Counted from the stretch's first letter, positions 10,148 to 22,603 are shown. The stretch: 64,000 nucleotides of DNA from Neoechinorhynchus agilis (GCA_051530055.1 CM121342.1:15810001-15874000); one strand, 5' to 3'. Made by a program: numbers and translations. Notes: generated by a model from the letters alone, not told the origin.

Positions 10148-13100
10148 TTATAACCTATGTGGCTATGCACAACTTCGACGTTCTAATTAAACTGTTCGGC
10201 CTCTTCAATACCGAAATCTATAATTTCGAGTTACACAGTATACAAATGTTCTCTTTATCATCGCATGAATCGGGATAAAATAAATACAACTTAGTTGGTC
10301 GACAATGAGTGACTCGACAAATAGTACGGCGTTCGAGGATTTTTGGTTTTCATTTACTCGTGCAGTTCGTACAAAAATTAAAACGTAAAAAATTCATTAA
10401 GAGTTGACCGGCTGATTGTTTTCCTTGGTAACATAGCTCACCGGTATGGCACGGGAAGCGCATAAAATCACTTAATGCCATAACCTATGTAGCTGTGCAC
10501 AACTTCGACGTTCTAATTAAACTGTTCGGCCTCTTCAATATCGAAATCTATAATTTCGAGTTACACAGTATACAAATGTTCTCTTTATCAATGCACGAAT
10601 CGGGATAAAATAAATACAACTTAGTTGGTCGACAATATGTGACTCGACAAATCATATGGCGTTCGAGGATTTTTGGTTTTCATTTACTTGTGCAGTTCAT
10701 ACAAAAATTAAAACATAAAAAATTCCTTAAAAGTTGACCGGCTGATTGTTTTCCTTGGTAACATAGCTCACCGGTATGGGCACGGGAAGCGCATAAAATC
10801 ACTTAATGCCATAACCTATGTGGCTATGCACAACTTCGACGTTCTAATTAAACTGTTCGGCCTCTTCAATACCGAAATCTATAATTTCGAGTTACACAGT
10901 ATACAAATGTTCTCTTTATCATCGCATGAATCGGGATAAAATAAATACAACTTAGTTGGTCGACAATAAGTGACTCGACAAATCATATGGCGTTCGAGGA
11001 TTTGTTTTCATTTACTCGTGCAGTTCGTACAAAAATTAAAACATAAAAAATTCATTAAAAGTTGACCGGCTGATTGTTTTCCTTGGTAACATAGCTCACC
11101 GGTATGGGCACGGGAAGCGCATAAAATCACTTAATGCCATAACCTATGTGGCTATGCACAACTTCGACGTTCTAATTAAACTGTTCGGCCTCTTCAATAC
11201 CGAAATCTATAATTTCGAGTTACACACTATACAAATGTTCTCTTTATCATCGCATGAATCGGGATAAAATAAATACAACTTAGTTGGTCGACAATGAGTG
11301 ACTCGACAAATCATATGGCGTTCGAGGATTTTTTTCATTTACTCGTGCAGTTCGTACAAAAATTAAAACATAAAAAATTCATTAAGAGTTGACCGGCTGA
11401 TTGTTTTCCTTGGTAACATAGCTCACCGGTATGGGCACGGGAAGCGCATAAAATCACTTAATGCCATAACCTATGTGGCTATGCACAACTTCGACGTTCT
11501 AATTAAACTGTTCGGCCTCTTCAATACCGAAATCTATAATTTCGAGTTACACACTATACAAATGTTCTCTTTATCATCGCATGAATCGGGATAAAATAAA
11601 TACAACTTAGTTGGTCGACAATGAGTGACTCGACAAATCATATGGCGTTCGAGGATTTTTTTCATTTACTCGTGCAGTTCGTACAAAAATTAAAACATAA
11701 AAAATTCATTAAAAGTTGACCGGCTGATTTTCCTTGGTAACATAGCTCACCGGTATGGGCACGGGAAGCGCATAAAATCACTTAATGCCATAACCTATGT
11801 GGCTATGCACAACTTCGACGTTCTAATTAAACTGTTCGGCCTCTTCAATACCGAAATCTATAATTTCGAGTTACACAGTATACAAATGTTCTCTTTATCA
11901 TCGCATGAATCGGGATAAAATAAATACAACTTAGTTGGTCGACAATAAGTGACTCGACAAATCATATGGCGTTCGAGGATTTTTTTCATTTACTCGTGCA
12001 GTTCGTACAAAAATTAAAACATAAAAAATTCATTAAGAGTTGACCGGCTGATTGTTTTCCTTGGTAACATAGCTCACCGGTATGGGCACGGGAAGCGCAT
12101 AAAATCACTTAATGCCATAACCTATGTGGCTATGCACAACTTCGACGTTCTAATTAAACTGTTCGGCCTCTTCAATACCGAAATCTATAATTTCGAGTTA
12201 CACAGTATACAAATGTTCTCTTTATCATCGCATGAATCGGGATAAAATAAATACAACTTAGTTGGTCGACAATAAGTGACTCGACAAATCATATGGCGTT
12301 CGAGGATTTGTTTTCATTTACTCGTGCAGTTCGTACAAAAATTAAAACATAAAAAATTCCTTAAAAGTTGACCGGCTGATTGTTTTCCTTGGTAACATAG
12401 CTCACCGGTATGGGCACGGGAAGCGCATAAAATCACTTAATGCCATAACCTATGTAGCTGTGCACAACTTCGACGTTCTAATTAAACTGTTCGGCCTCTT
12501 CAATACCGAAATCTATAATTTCGAGTTACACAGTATACAAATGTTCTCTTTATCATCGCATGAATCGGGATAAAATAAATACAACTTAGTTGGTCGACAA
12601 TAAGTGACTCGACAAATCATATGGCGTTCGAGGATTTTTTTTCATTTACTCGTGCAGTTCGTACAGAAATTAAAACATAAAAAATTCATTAAAAGTTGAC
12701 CGGCTAATTGTTTTCCTTGGTAACATAGCTCACCGGTATGGGCACGGGAAGCGCATAAAATCACTTAATGCCATAACCTATGTGGCTATGCACAACTTCG
12801 ACGTTCTAATTAAACTGTTCGGCCTCTTCAATACCGAAATCTATAATTTCGAGTTACACAGTATACAAATGTTCTCTTTATCATCGCATGAATCGGGATA
12901 AAATAAATACAACTTAGTTGGTCGACAATGAGTGACTCGACAAATCATATGGCGTTCGAGGATTTTTTTCATTTACTCGTGCAGTTCGTACAAAAATTAA
13001 AACATAAAAAATTCATTAAAAGTTGACCGGCTGATTGTTTTCCTTGGTAACATAGCTCACCGGTATGGCACGGGAAGCGCATAAAATCACTTAATGCCAT

Positions 13101-13343
13101 AACCTATGTAGCTGTGCACAACTTCGACGTTCTAATTAAACTGTTCGGCCTCTTCAATATCGAAATCTATAATTTCGAGTTACACAGTATACAAATGTTC
13201 TCTTTATCATCGCATGAATCGGGATAAAATAAATACCACTTAGTTGGTCGACAATGAGTGACTCGACAAATCATATGGCGTTCGGGGATTTTTGGTTTTT
13301 AAGTACGTATGGGCACGGGAAGCACATAAAATCACTTAATGCC
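10148..13343. repeat. satellite array, 328-bp unit, about 10 copies
   Basis: Head-to-tail copies start (TAACCTATGT) at 10151, 10481, 10812, 11140, 11467, 11791, 12118, 12446, 12774 and 13100, with spacings of 324-331 bp. Copies are about 97 percent identical, differing by single bases and by the length of a T-run. The last copy is internally shortened. Each unit has the short inverted repeat GTCGA...TCGAC and ACCGG...CCGGT. No unit encodes a sizeable protein. Confidence 0.97.
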
Positions 13344-13360
13344 CTGAAGCATACGGTTAA

Positions 13361-13567
13361 GAGTTTTGTACATCCCTCTGGATCCTAGGATACCTCCCGG
13401 GGAGACGGGACTTATCAGAGAGTTTCCTCTTCCCTTCAGCGGCATTTCGTCCCCTTTGCTTATGTGTCATCGGAACTAATGGATATTGAACCTTTGACTC
13501 TGAAAGAGCGATCCGAAGCTCAATCTCACTTGACCACCACGGCACAACTACGAAATCTACAAACTCT
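13361..13567 (-). repeat. SINE-like interspersed repeat, copy A
   Basis: Shares blocks with 47714-47852 and 54199-54334 in the same order: CGGGACT-ATCAG-GAG, CCCTTCAGCGG-ATTTCGT, CTTTGGTTGTGTGTCATTGG-like, and ACTACGAAAT-TACAAACT. Read on the minus strand the family carries a sequence close to a Pol III B box (GGTTCGAATCC in the best copy; degenerate here). It lies directly against the end of the 328-bp satellite array. Confidence 0.6.
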
Positions 13568-14712
13568 ACCAGTTTTAATTTTGGGCCAATTATTGAGTCT
13601 GGCTTGCCTGTTATTTTTTTATTAAGCTTTCCCATAGGAAACAATTAAGCGTTTAAAAAGTATTGTGCACCAGTCACAATTCATTTTAGTATACATCATG
13701 GCCGAATAATGCAAGTATCATCTAAAGTATACTACAAAAAACTATGAACTTACTTCGACAACGGCCTCAATAGCATGAAAACTTTGGATTTTTGCACAAT
13801 TGTAGCATCAGCGATGTCCGAACACTTATGTTAACGATTCGGATAATTAACCTAAATAACTACAAAAAGGTTTTTGCAACTTTTTTAGAGCTTCCGTAGT
13901 CCATGAGTAAGAATACTCGCGACCATTCTATTTGTTGCTGCTCAAGATAAAAAGTGAAGAAATTGCTAATCGTAAGCTTTATCATCTCCGTGGTTTGCCC
14001 GACTCTTTTGAGGAATTTGCAACGAGCGTATCCCTGCTTTCATAATTGATTGAGCGTTCCACATTTATGCCCGCAGCTTATTTCAATCAGCCCTTAACGC
14101 GTCGTATTTAAAGCTACTTTTCTTTTGATTAAAAACCTAAGGGAAAGGGTGATGGTGGATAGTTAGGAAAACTATTTGTTTAAAGTAAAACGCGAGTGTG
14201 TGTGCAATGAGGTGCACTATATGGTGGTGTGTAGTTTTGGCGGTGTACGTCAAGTGCCTAATGGAAACAACAGCGGCATTCGGTTGAAAAAATTGCTTCT
14301 GGGGAGGTCGACGTAGTAAAAGATCTAAAAATGTCAAACAATAGGCAAATTTATGATCGATAAGAACGCTCGCATTCCTTGATTTGCGAGCTGTGGGTAC
14401 CAGAAGTTGATCGATTAGCTAGGATACGGAGTGTGGAGCACGGGGGTGAAAGTCTTCAATGTGAGCTCGAGGGAACTGCTTTGCGCGTGATGGAAAGCAA
14501 CCACTTGATGAGATGCACTCCCTCTGCTCCCAGAATGTAGATGAGCATTTCTTGGCATCAGATGATGAATTGCGTGTTTTGGATGTAAAAGCAATTCGAA
14601 AAAGATCTAGTAACTTCCCTGTGAATTTTGCCTGAACTTTTTTTATCGAAACCAAGGAAACGGTGTATTCCATTTTAAGTCCCGTAAAACAAAATTTGAT
14701 TTTTAGAATAGA
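13568..14712. other. intergenic
   Basis: Non-coding. Short ORFs on the minus strand (14137-14337, 14419-14724) have no recognisable similarity and appear to be chance frames upstream of the BTB gene. Confidence 0.4.
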
Positions 14713-15539
14713 ATGAGCAGTCATTTGTCAAGGCTTGTGAAGCTCAATGTTTCTGGTCATTTGTTCACAATTTCAAAAAAAACCGTGGAATCAATCCCAG
14801 AAATTCTTAAAAAAGCAATCAAGCTCTTTGACGACGATGAAGAGTATTTTATTGATCGCGATCCGGACATGTTCAAACTAGTACTGGATTTAATTCGCAA
14901 CTCTAGAGATGGGGTGCCGTTTAAAGTGCCGGACGACCGGGACATGTTGGAGCGACTGACGAACGAAGCAAAGTTCTTTGGTGTAGAGGACCTACTTATT
15001 TGTGCTAACAGTAGAAATCTAACAAGTAATGTTTGTGTAGAATTTCGTCCGAACGACGGTCTACTTCTAAGGGTTCATGGACCTTTAATTTTAGCTAAAT
15101 TTTTGTCTCGGCGTGGATTTGATTCGAACAAAAGCGGTAGCCTGAATGCGCGATCGCTGTTCGACCTGCTCCGGTGCACGTTCTTTTACTCATTGAAGAA
15201 TATTCAGTGTCGATGGCGGAGGGTAAACACATTAGAGAACTGAAATCCTTCTTGAATCCACAGGACTCACTGCGATGTGCGTATAAGGATCAGGCAGCGG
15301 TCATCTTGCATCCTGATCAACTTCCAGGAAGTCCTGCAGGACATATAAGTAAACACTATCCTGAAATCAGAAGAGGATATTATGCACATCGGTATATTCT
15401 CATCGAATCCGCTGATTCATACGATCTACTTTTATCTGTTCTTATCAATCAAGGGGCCAAACTCACGGCAACACAGTGCCATCAAAGTCACACGGTGCAG
15501 CATTTTACCATTACGATTCAAAATCTTTTAAAGGTTTAA
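14713..15539 (+). CDS. BTB/POZ (T1-type, KCTD-like) protein
   Basis: From ATG 14713 the protein starts with VKLNVSGHLFTISKKTVESI, the first strand and helix of a T1-type BTB domain. It continues with YFIDRDPDMFKLVLDLIRN and a KFFGVEDLL helix (residues about 8-98), matching the potassium-channel-tetramerisation fold of KCTD proteins. These are typically adaptors for Cullin-3 ligases or GABA-B receptors. The reading frame changes between about 15172 and 15235. A 64-bp intron with ends GT(15173)...AG(15235) would join to a C-terminal part (about 100 residues, ending 15539) with HRYILIESADSYDLLLSVL. An AATAAA polyadenylation signal lies at about 15561. The C-terminal half does not identify a KCTD subgroup. 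Confidence 0.72.
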
Positions 15540-16396
15540 CACTTATTAGAGCTTTTGGGGAATAAAAACCTATATAGACCGTTCTTTATATAATAAACTG
15601 TATTTTATTCCGCAAAGAGATTTGACCATCGCATGACTAAAACGAACGAAGTATATAAACCCCGAAAGTTCCATCAAAACTAGTAATCATAGAGCCGCAA
15701 TTGAATAATGAAATTGTATTTATAACCGTATCAGCGAACAGAGTTCTAGAGAAATGATGATGCATGTAATTTTGTAGATTTATTGTAGTTAAAACCAAAT
15801 TGCATCAATGAACTTTCAAAAAATATAGCAAATATGCATAGCTTGTATTTCTATTGATTGGAAATAGGAATCGATGAGAAATACTCGCTATACCAAAAAC
15901 GTAAGCAAATATTAGGAAATGAATTTCTGTCTAGTGATGAAATATCGGCTCAGTTTTAAAGGAACAATCAAACTTATACACCAGAATCACTGAAACCACA
16001 TCAGATAGAGATTTTAAAACTACTAAACTACTCTTATAAACTCACTTTCTACTCTTTTCCCGGCAATAATTTCAGAATACTATTAAATCTCATTCAGACA
16101 TCCATATCCTTCTTTCGTGTTGTTTCCTATTTCAGAATACTATTAAATCTCATTCAGACATCCATATCCTTCTTTCGTGTTGTTTCCTAAGACAAAATCG
16201 AACGTTATTCTTTCAGCTTCACGGAATCGTTTCGATTAAAAAAATTGGCTAAACATTAATATTGATATCTGCTTTTTAAATTGATTCCCCTGTGATTCTG
16301 GGAAATAAATCGAAGAGCTTCGATTTAAGTATGAGAAACTGGAAACTGAATGTCGATATCCTTGATTTTTAATTTAATATTTCAATATCATAGAAA
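15540..16396. other. intergenic
   Basis: 3' flank of the BTB gene and 5' flank of mL46. It has no coding signal, apart from a perfect 60-bp tandem duplication listed separately. Confidence 0.4.
16071..16189. repeat. perfect 60-bp tandem duplication
   Basis: A segment beginning TTCAGAATACTATTAAATC occurs twice in a row with a spacing of exactly 60 bp and no mismatch by eye. This indicates a recent slip or an assembly duplication. Confidence 0.92.
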
Positions 16397-17696
16397 ATGT
16401 TCACCTCGCATCATGTGCGGCGTCTATTTTCGTCCAAACCTGCTGTTTTGAAAGCTGCTCTCTGCATATTTCGTCAACGATTCGTTGCTCCTCCAATGAA
16501 TGAAATCGAACGTGATTATCACAACCTTCAACTGCAACTCGAATTGGAAAATAGCTATCTGTCGGACCATGAACTACGATTAACCAGGGAAAGGTTTTGT
16601 GTGTGATAAAAGCGAAGGAAAATCATGCTTAAAATCTCCATCGTGATTAGAGCTTCATCGGAAAAGGGTGAAAGTTTAGTGGACGCTAAAACAGAAACCG
16701 GCCTTGATTTTGAACATAAGAGGCAATGCAGACTAAATACAATCTTAAGCACTCTAAACAAAGGTTTGTTTTAACTGGAGATTGCAGTAAAAATTCATAT
16801 TGTCTAGATAAAAATTCTGACTGTGATAAATGTGATCCCTTACATGCACACTCTTTTCCTGTTGGCTGAATTTTTACAAACCAAATAATTACATAGAGTG
16901 CGTCACTTGACAAGTGTGCTGGTTGGCTATATTTAAACCAATCACGCTCACATAGCAAAGCGAACTCTTTCATGTACGAAATTATCGATGTCGATATGTA
17001 AGGTACCGGGGTATATGATCAGGATCATTGTTTAGGTCTTCACCCGGTAAATATTTATTTTATTAAGAACGTTTCGACCCTCGTCGTGTTCATCATCAGT
17101 TTGTTCATCTATTAATAACTAACAAACTAATGATGAACCCGACGAGGTTGGAAACGTCTTCAAGAAAAAATTATTTACCGGGTGTAGACCTAAACAATAA
17201 TCCTGAAATTATCGATTATAGCTACATACAAGGTGCCCTAAACGAGGAAAAGAGTGGAATAAGGCATTCAACTCGAAAATTAATATTAATGGAACGCACA
17301 GAGAATTTCTATCGATTGCCTGAAGTTCAGCTTAATTCGGACGAAATGTTCCGCCAGGTACTGTCTGTACGTTTAGCTAATCTGTAATTTATTTGTTTTT
17401 CATGCTATTGAACGATGGATTGTCGATAATAACAAATCATTCGGACGGGTTCATATGCTCGGTAACTGTCCCGCTGCTGTAATCAAATCTCCCAATGACG
17501 CAGTACTTATTATTTTTACACCTTCTCTTCTAAAAAGGATGCTGTTTAGACTTTTATTTTCAAGGCATTTGTTAACGATCCATACGAAATTTTGAAGAAA
17601 GACGATTATTGTTGGTTTTGCAAAGATGAACTAAAGATAGAGATGGTGGATAATACAACAAGGGCCATATTATTGGATCTGTTCATTGACTTGTGA
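16397..17696 (+). CDS. MRPL46: mitochondrial large-subunit ribosomal protein mL46
   Basis: Five short exons together give a protein aligned end to end with mL46, a Nudix-fold protein of the mitochondrial 39S subunit. Exon 1 (16397 to about 16594) has a basic, Ser-rich start fitting a mitochondrial presequence, then ALCIFRQRF and LELENSYLSDHELR, the mL46 N-terminal signature (family: IERSLYSDHELR). Exon 2 is about 16650-16760 (weak). Exon 3 (about 17220-17356) has STRKLILM..FYRLPEVQL..DEMFRQ, matching NRKLDRNLVLLV...WILPQ..W..GETLR. Exon 4 (about 17405-17525) has HMLGNCPAAVIKSP. Exon 5 (about 17565-17696) has the C-terminal VNDPYEI..CWFCKDEL, ending at TGA 17694-17696. The intron before exon 3 contains a 190-bp palindrome. 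Confidence 0.82.
17017..17206. mobile_element. palindromic element with Penelope-type hammerhead-like motif
   Basis: Two arms of about 90 bp (17017-17108 and 17118-17206) form an imperfect inverted repeat, about 85 percent matched, around a short spacer. On the minus strand of the left arm the sequence reads CTGATGATG, then a short variable part, then GGGTCGAAACGTT. CTGATGA...GAAAC is the conserved core order of hammerhead ribozymes, known at the ends of Penelope-like elements. The element lies in an intron of mL46. I infer a pair of inverted Penelope-like terminal pieces. Base-pairing of stem II is poor, so activity is doubtful. Confidence 0.55.
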
Positions 17697-18430
17697 AAAT
17701 AATTCTCTATGAAGTGAACTACGAATTTCTTAACCTTTGTTTGAGGTGTGCTGAGTAGTTTTTACGACTAAATGTTCACATCAAGCGGCGTTTTTAAAAA
17801 CTACGAGAAATTTGCGTTATTTATATCGCTATCCAAAAGGGTTCTAAATACATCACGTTAAATAGTCGACGAGTAAACATTTATTTATTTCAAATGATTG
17901 CCATTTAAACGCGTTATACAAGTTCGACGTTCTCGGAATGCAGATTTGAAGGAAAATCGGTTTCGAATGAACACAGTTTAATGTGTTATTTGCTGCCTCC
18001 AAAAAATCACGTTCAAGATGTAAAGATTCAATGGCCCAGTAATTCGAGTCGTCAAAGCCGTTTCTGCACGGTCACTAGTTTAAAATATTCTGTCTCCATC
18101 GTCTCTGGCCGCCTAAGATTCGAGGATTCGTCAAGGTCTCCCACGCATATTACCGAGATAAGGTCTCGTGATCCCAGATCACAATTGTCCATGACAAAAC
18201 TAGAAGTTGAGACGATGGTGACGGTTGCAGCGGTCGCCAAAGTCCCAGTCTGTTCTCCGCTAATTCTGGATAAACGCTGAGGACGTTTACAATAGCCCCT
18301 TTTGCTTACTAATGTTCAGAGCTCCTGAAAGATCTTTCCAATAACCGTGGCGGAGAAAAGCCCTCGAACTCACAACCGGCATATTTCTGCAACGCAGTCA
18401 TCTATTTTAGATTTTCCCATTACGAAAAAG
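17697..18430. other. intergenic
   Basis: Non-coding between mL46 and the 433-bp array. Short ORFs at 17981-18280 on both strands overlap an imperfect GAGACGATGG inverted repeat and show no protein similarity I recognise. Confidence 0.4.
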
Positions 18431-20195
18431 TTGGGTTTCTGGATTTCATTACACAAAACGCGGCAATTTAATCGGAATCCTATGGCGCAACGAAAATCCA
18501 GTTTTGTTGGTGGTTACATTTTAGAAAATAAAACAATACTTTAACCCATTAGATTTGGTCCAACATTTGTTCAAGGCACAAAAAATGAAGTGCAACTGAG
18601 GAAAGAAGATTGTGGGACTTAAAAAGAATATTACCAAACTGATTTAACAATGTTCATTTGTAGACAGAAACTCAGTATTTACATTTTTGACATTGAATCA
18701 TTAAAACGAATTTAGAGCATTTTTGAGCGGAGAATGGATTGCTCATTCAATGAAAACGAAACTGCCGTGAATGAGCTAATTAAAAAATGAACAGCCTAAA
18801 AAAACCTCAAATGTTTTATATTTTGTTAAACGGCATTGAATCGTGCGTTTGACGACATTGAAAGGACGGTAAGCCGGGTTGGGTTCCTGGATTTCATTAC
18901 ACAAAACGGAACAATTTAATCGGAATCCCATCACGCAACGAAAATCCAGTTTTGTTGGTGGTGACGTTTTAGAAAATAAAACAATACTTTAACCCATTAG
19001 ACTTGGTCCAAAATTTGTTCAACGGTACAAAAAATGAAGTGCAACTGAGGAAAGAAGATTGTGGGACTTAAAAAGAATATTACCAAACTGATTTAGACAG
19101 AAACTCACTATTTACATTTTTGACATTGAATCACTAAAACGAATTTAGAGCATTTTTGAGCGGAGAATGGATTGTTCATTCAATGAAAACGAAACTGCCG
19201 TGAATGAGCTAATTAAAAAATGAACAGCCTAAAAAAACCTCAAATGTTTTATATTTTGTTAAACGGCATTGAATCGTGCGTTTGACGACATTGAAAGGAC
19301 GGTAAGCCGGGTTGGGTTCCTGGATTTCATTACACAAAACGGGGCAATTTAATCGGAATCCCATAACGCAACGAAAATCCAGTTTTGTTGGTGGTGACGT
19401 TTTAGAAAATAAAACAATACTTTAACCCATTGGACTTGGTCCAAAATTTGTTCAACGGTACAAAAAATGAAGTGCAACTGAGGAAAGAAGATTGTGGGAC
19501 TTAAAAAGAATATTACCAAACTGATTTAGACAGAAACTCACTATTTACATTTTTGACATTGAATCACTAAAACGAATTTAGAGCATTTTTGAGCGGAGAA
19601 TGGATTGTTCATTCAATGCAAACGAAACTGCCGTGAATGAGCTAATTAAAAAATGAACAGCCTAAAAAACCCTCAAATGTTTTATATTTTGTTAAACGGC
19701 ATTGAATCGTGCGTTTGACGACATTGAAAGGACGGGAAGCCGGGTTGGATTCCTGGATTTCATTACACAAAACGGGGCAATTTAATCGGAATCCTATGGC
19801 GCAACGAAAATCCAGTTTTGTTAGTGGTTACATTTTAGAAAATAAAACAATACTTTTACCAATTAGACTTGGTCCAAAATTTGTCCGAAGATACAAAAAA
19901 TGAAGTGCAACTGAGGAAAGAAGATTGTGGGACTTAAAAAGAATATTACTAAACTGATTTAGACAGAAACTCAGTATTTACATTTTTGACATTGAATCAC
20001 TAAAACGAATTTAGAGCATTTTTGAGCGGAGAATGGATTGTTCATTCAATGCAAACGAAACTGCCGTGAATGAGCTAATTAAAAAATGAACAGCCTAAAA
20101 AACCCTCAACCGTTTTATATTTTGTTAAGCGGCATTGAATCGTGTGTTTGATGACATTGAAAGGATGGGAAGCCGGGTTGGGTTCCTGGATTTCC
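18431..20195. repeat. tandem array, 433-bp unit, four copies
   Basis: The marker GGATTTCATTACACAAAACG occurs at 18441, 18889, 19322 and 19755, and its first bases recur at 20188. Spacings are 448, 433, 433 and 433. The first copy has about 15 extra bases before GACAGAAACTCA. Copies are about 97 percent identical. No conserved ORF spans a unit; the ORF seen in copy 1 and copy 4 is not kept in the others. Confidence 0.95.
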
Positions 20196-21122
20196 TCTGC
20201 CTCTACAGCGGTTTTTCAAATGCTTCATGTTTTCGAAGTGACGTAACGTTTTGAACAAATTCAAGACCGTTGTACTGATTTCGTCTTATCCCGTTTTTAT
20301 TTATTAGATACTGAATTTGAAACTCAATTATGCGCTTTTTTACACGCGCAATGCCGCAACTGATTATAAAATTATTTCAAATAAACTAGATTTGAATGAT
20401 AAATAAAATCGACTATTGTTTGTTGAAAAGTTCGTAGCGATTTGGAGGGCGTGTTTGTGTCCTTCAAAAATTCGATTATATTCTCGCGAGCTTTCGTATG
20501 GCTGGAGTTGTTTGAAAAATTTAGAGTGTGAAAAATAGGGCAGTATGTTGCTAATTAAATAAAATTTCTTTTTGTTTATTTTGATATAGGCGCATTTTTC
20601 ATTGTCTCATTGTGCGTCATTGTGGGTTGTAATAGACCACCAATGGGTACGAATCCACAACGAGTTTTATTGTGAATGAAACGAAATTTGCCTAACATTG
20701 TCTTGGTCATTCAAAACAAAATCACATTTTTCAGTAGGCCACAACATAATTGATGGTTGGAAGTGAAGATCGAATTACGATTGTTGGAGTAAAAATTAAG
20801 AGATAAGATAAATTTATGTGATCAATGAGATAAATTCACTAACATCTTTTGTGAACTCGTACTCAAAGGTGAGTATGAATGTTCGTTTTCATTGTCAAGC
20901 ATTTGGATTTCCAGAATTCAAGACGAATTAATTTTGTTTGAAAAACGTAGAGACAAAATTAACGTTATATTATGCGGCACATGTCACAATTCATGTCCTA
21001 AATCTCTATCTGATTACAAACTATCTCTCCTCTTGTTTACCGTTCCAGACGATCAGCAGCAGTACTACAGATTCCATTTGATTAGTTGCCAGTCTAGAGA
21101 AACCGTTTTCTGTGCACTCCCG
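20196..21122. other. intergenic, upstream of SLC35C1
   Basis: Non-coding. An open frame does extend upstream of ATG 21123 (to about 20892) but shows no similarity to the transporter, so I place it in the 5' untranslated region. Confidence 0.45.
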
Positions 21123-22436
21123 ATGAATACGACTCCTTCAAATCTAAAGATGAATGGACCTACAACGAATGATCAACTCAAACGATACGCTAAAATCGCG
21201 TTAGTTGTCGCCTTGTACTGGTTTGATTCTGGCACCGTCGAGCGAAACAAATTTAAATGAATCTAAACAGGTTTACGTCAATTGGAATGGTTTTTGTGAA
21301 CAAATATTTGCTCACTGATTACGATAGTGTAAGTCTTTAAAGTATTTTTGAGCAACTACATTAAGGAACGTTCGTTAGATTCCAGAAGCACCTCTTTTTA
21401 TAACTTGGTTCCAATGCGCACTCAGCGTCCTATTCTGTTATCTCATTCAATTCCTAATCAAACTGAACTCATCCAGATATTTTAATTCAATTACGCCGAT
21501 TTCTTTTGACATTTCCACAAGTCTAAACGTCCTCCCAGTTTCCGTGTTCTTTGTCGCCATGATGTCCTTCAATAATCTTACACTCAAACACATGAGTGTT
21601 TCTTTTTACATGGTCGGTCGATCTCTAACAACCGTGTTCAATGTGGTAAGTTATCACCTGAGAGATATTGAGAGTATGCGTAACGAAATTAATAGGTTTT
21701 ATCATATCTAATCCTAAAAAGCAAAATTTCCAGAAAGACGTTGTTGGCTTGTGCGATCGTCATAAGCGGATTCTTTATTGGGATCGATCAGGAAAGTCTC
21801 TTAGGTTAGTCAGATAGTTTCAGTGCACTCAAAAAAAACCGTCCAAGGTACATTGACCCGTACTGCTGTGGTATGCGGCGTTATTTCGTCTGCATGCGTT
21901 GCACTCAATGCAATTTACACTAAAAAAGTCTTGGTAGTTGTTGAAGGAAGTGTATGGCGATTCACATATTTTAACAACCTCAATGCGACGTTTCTTTTCC
22001 TACCTCTAATCATATTCAACGGAGAGCTTAAATTGGTGACCGAAGTGTTACCAATACTTTACGTCTCTCACTTCTGGCTGCCGATGGTGGTCGCAGCATT
22101 TTTGGGATTTTGCATGAGTTTCGTAACAGGACTTCAAATCACAGTTACTTCACCTTTAACTCATAATATCAGTGGTACTGCTAAAGCTTACGCTCAGACA
22201 TTCAAGCTGAAATCTTAATCGTCGTCAGTATTGAGATTTCTGCACTATTGGCCGTTATAGCTTATCGAGAAAGTAAAACTTTTCTTTGGTGGACCAGCAA
22301 CCTTCTTGTTCTGGGTGGATCTGCCTATTATACTCATGTAAAGCGACGGGAGATGGAAAAGGAGCAAGCTGGAATAGGAGGTGATGTTGAAGTTATTGTT
22401 AATGAAATTGATGATGACAAGAGTCAAAAACCATAA
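21123..22436 (+). CDS. SLC35C1: GDP-fucose transporter, SLC35C1 family
   Basis: Golgi antiporter importing GDP-fucose for fucosylation. Exons read by eye: 21123-21220, 21272-21328, 21379-21645, 21696-21804, 21824 to about 22200, and about 22230-22436. Introns are as short as 50 bp with GT/AG ends. Family matches run the whole length: [23 protein letters not shown] (first helix), [103 protein letters not shown] and [17 protein letters not shown]. Start 21123 was chosen because it is the first ATG upstream of the first helix in frame. The last join, near 22200-22260, changes frame without an obvious GT donor, so a sequencing error, unusual splice or real frameshift there is possible. Confidence 0.93.
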
Positions 22437-22603
22437 ATGAGTAGGAGCTTTTACTGGAGTTTTATACCACTAAGAAAAATTCATTTTTCGACTTCTATGA
22501 AGGTGCAGATTTTGTAATATTCTCAAAGTAAGTTTGCGCTTTTTGCGCGTTTATCTCTTGGTTTTCGTCCGTCAGATGAGGATATTAATTCAATATTTGT
22601 TAA

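Noticed and set aside
10148-13343. Possible hammerhead-like motif in the satellite (minus strand TTGAAGAGGCCGAAC)
   Set aside because: No loop can form stem II and the core bases do not fit; treated as coincidence.
19709-19903. ORF within the 433-bp array
   Set aside because: Not preserved in all repeat copies; no coding signal.
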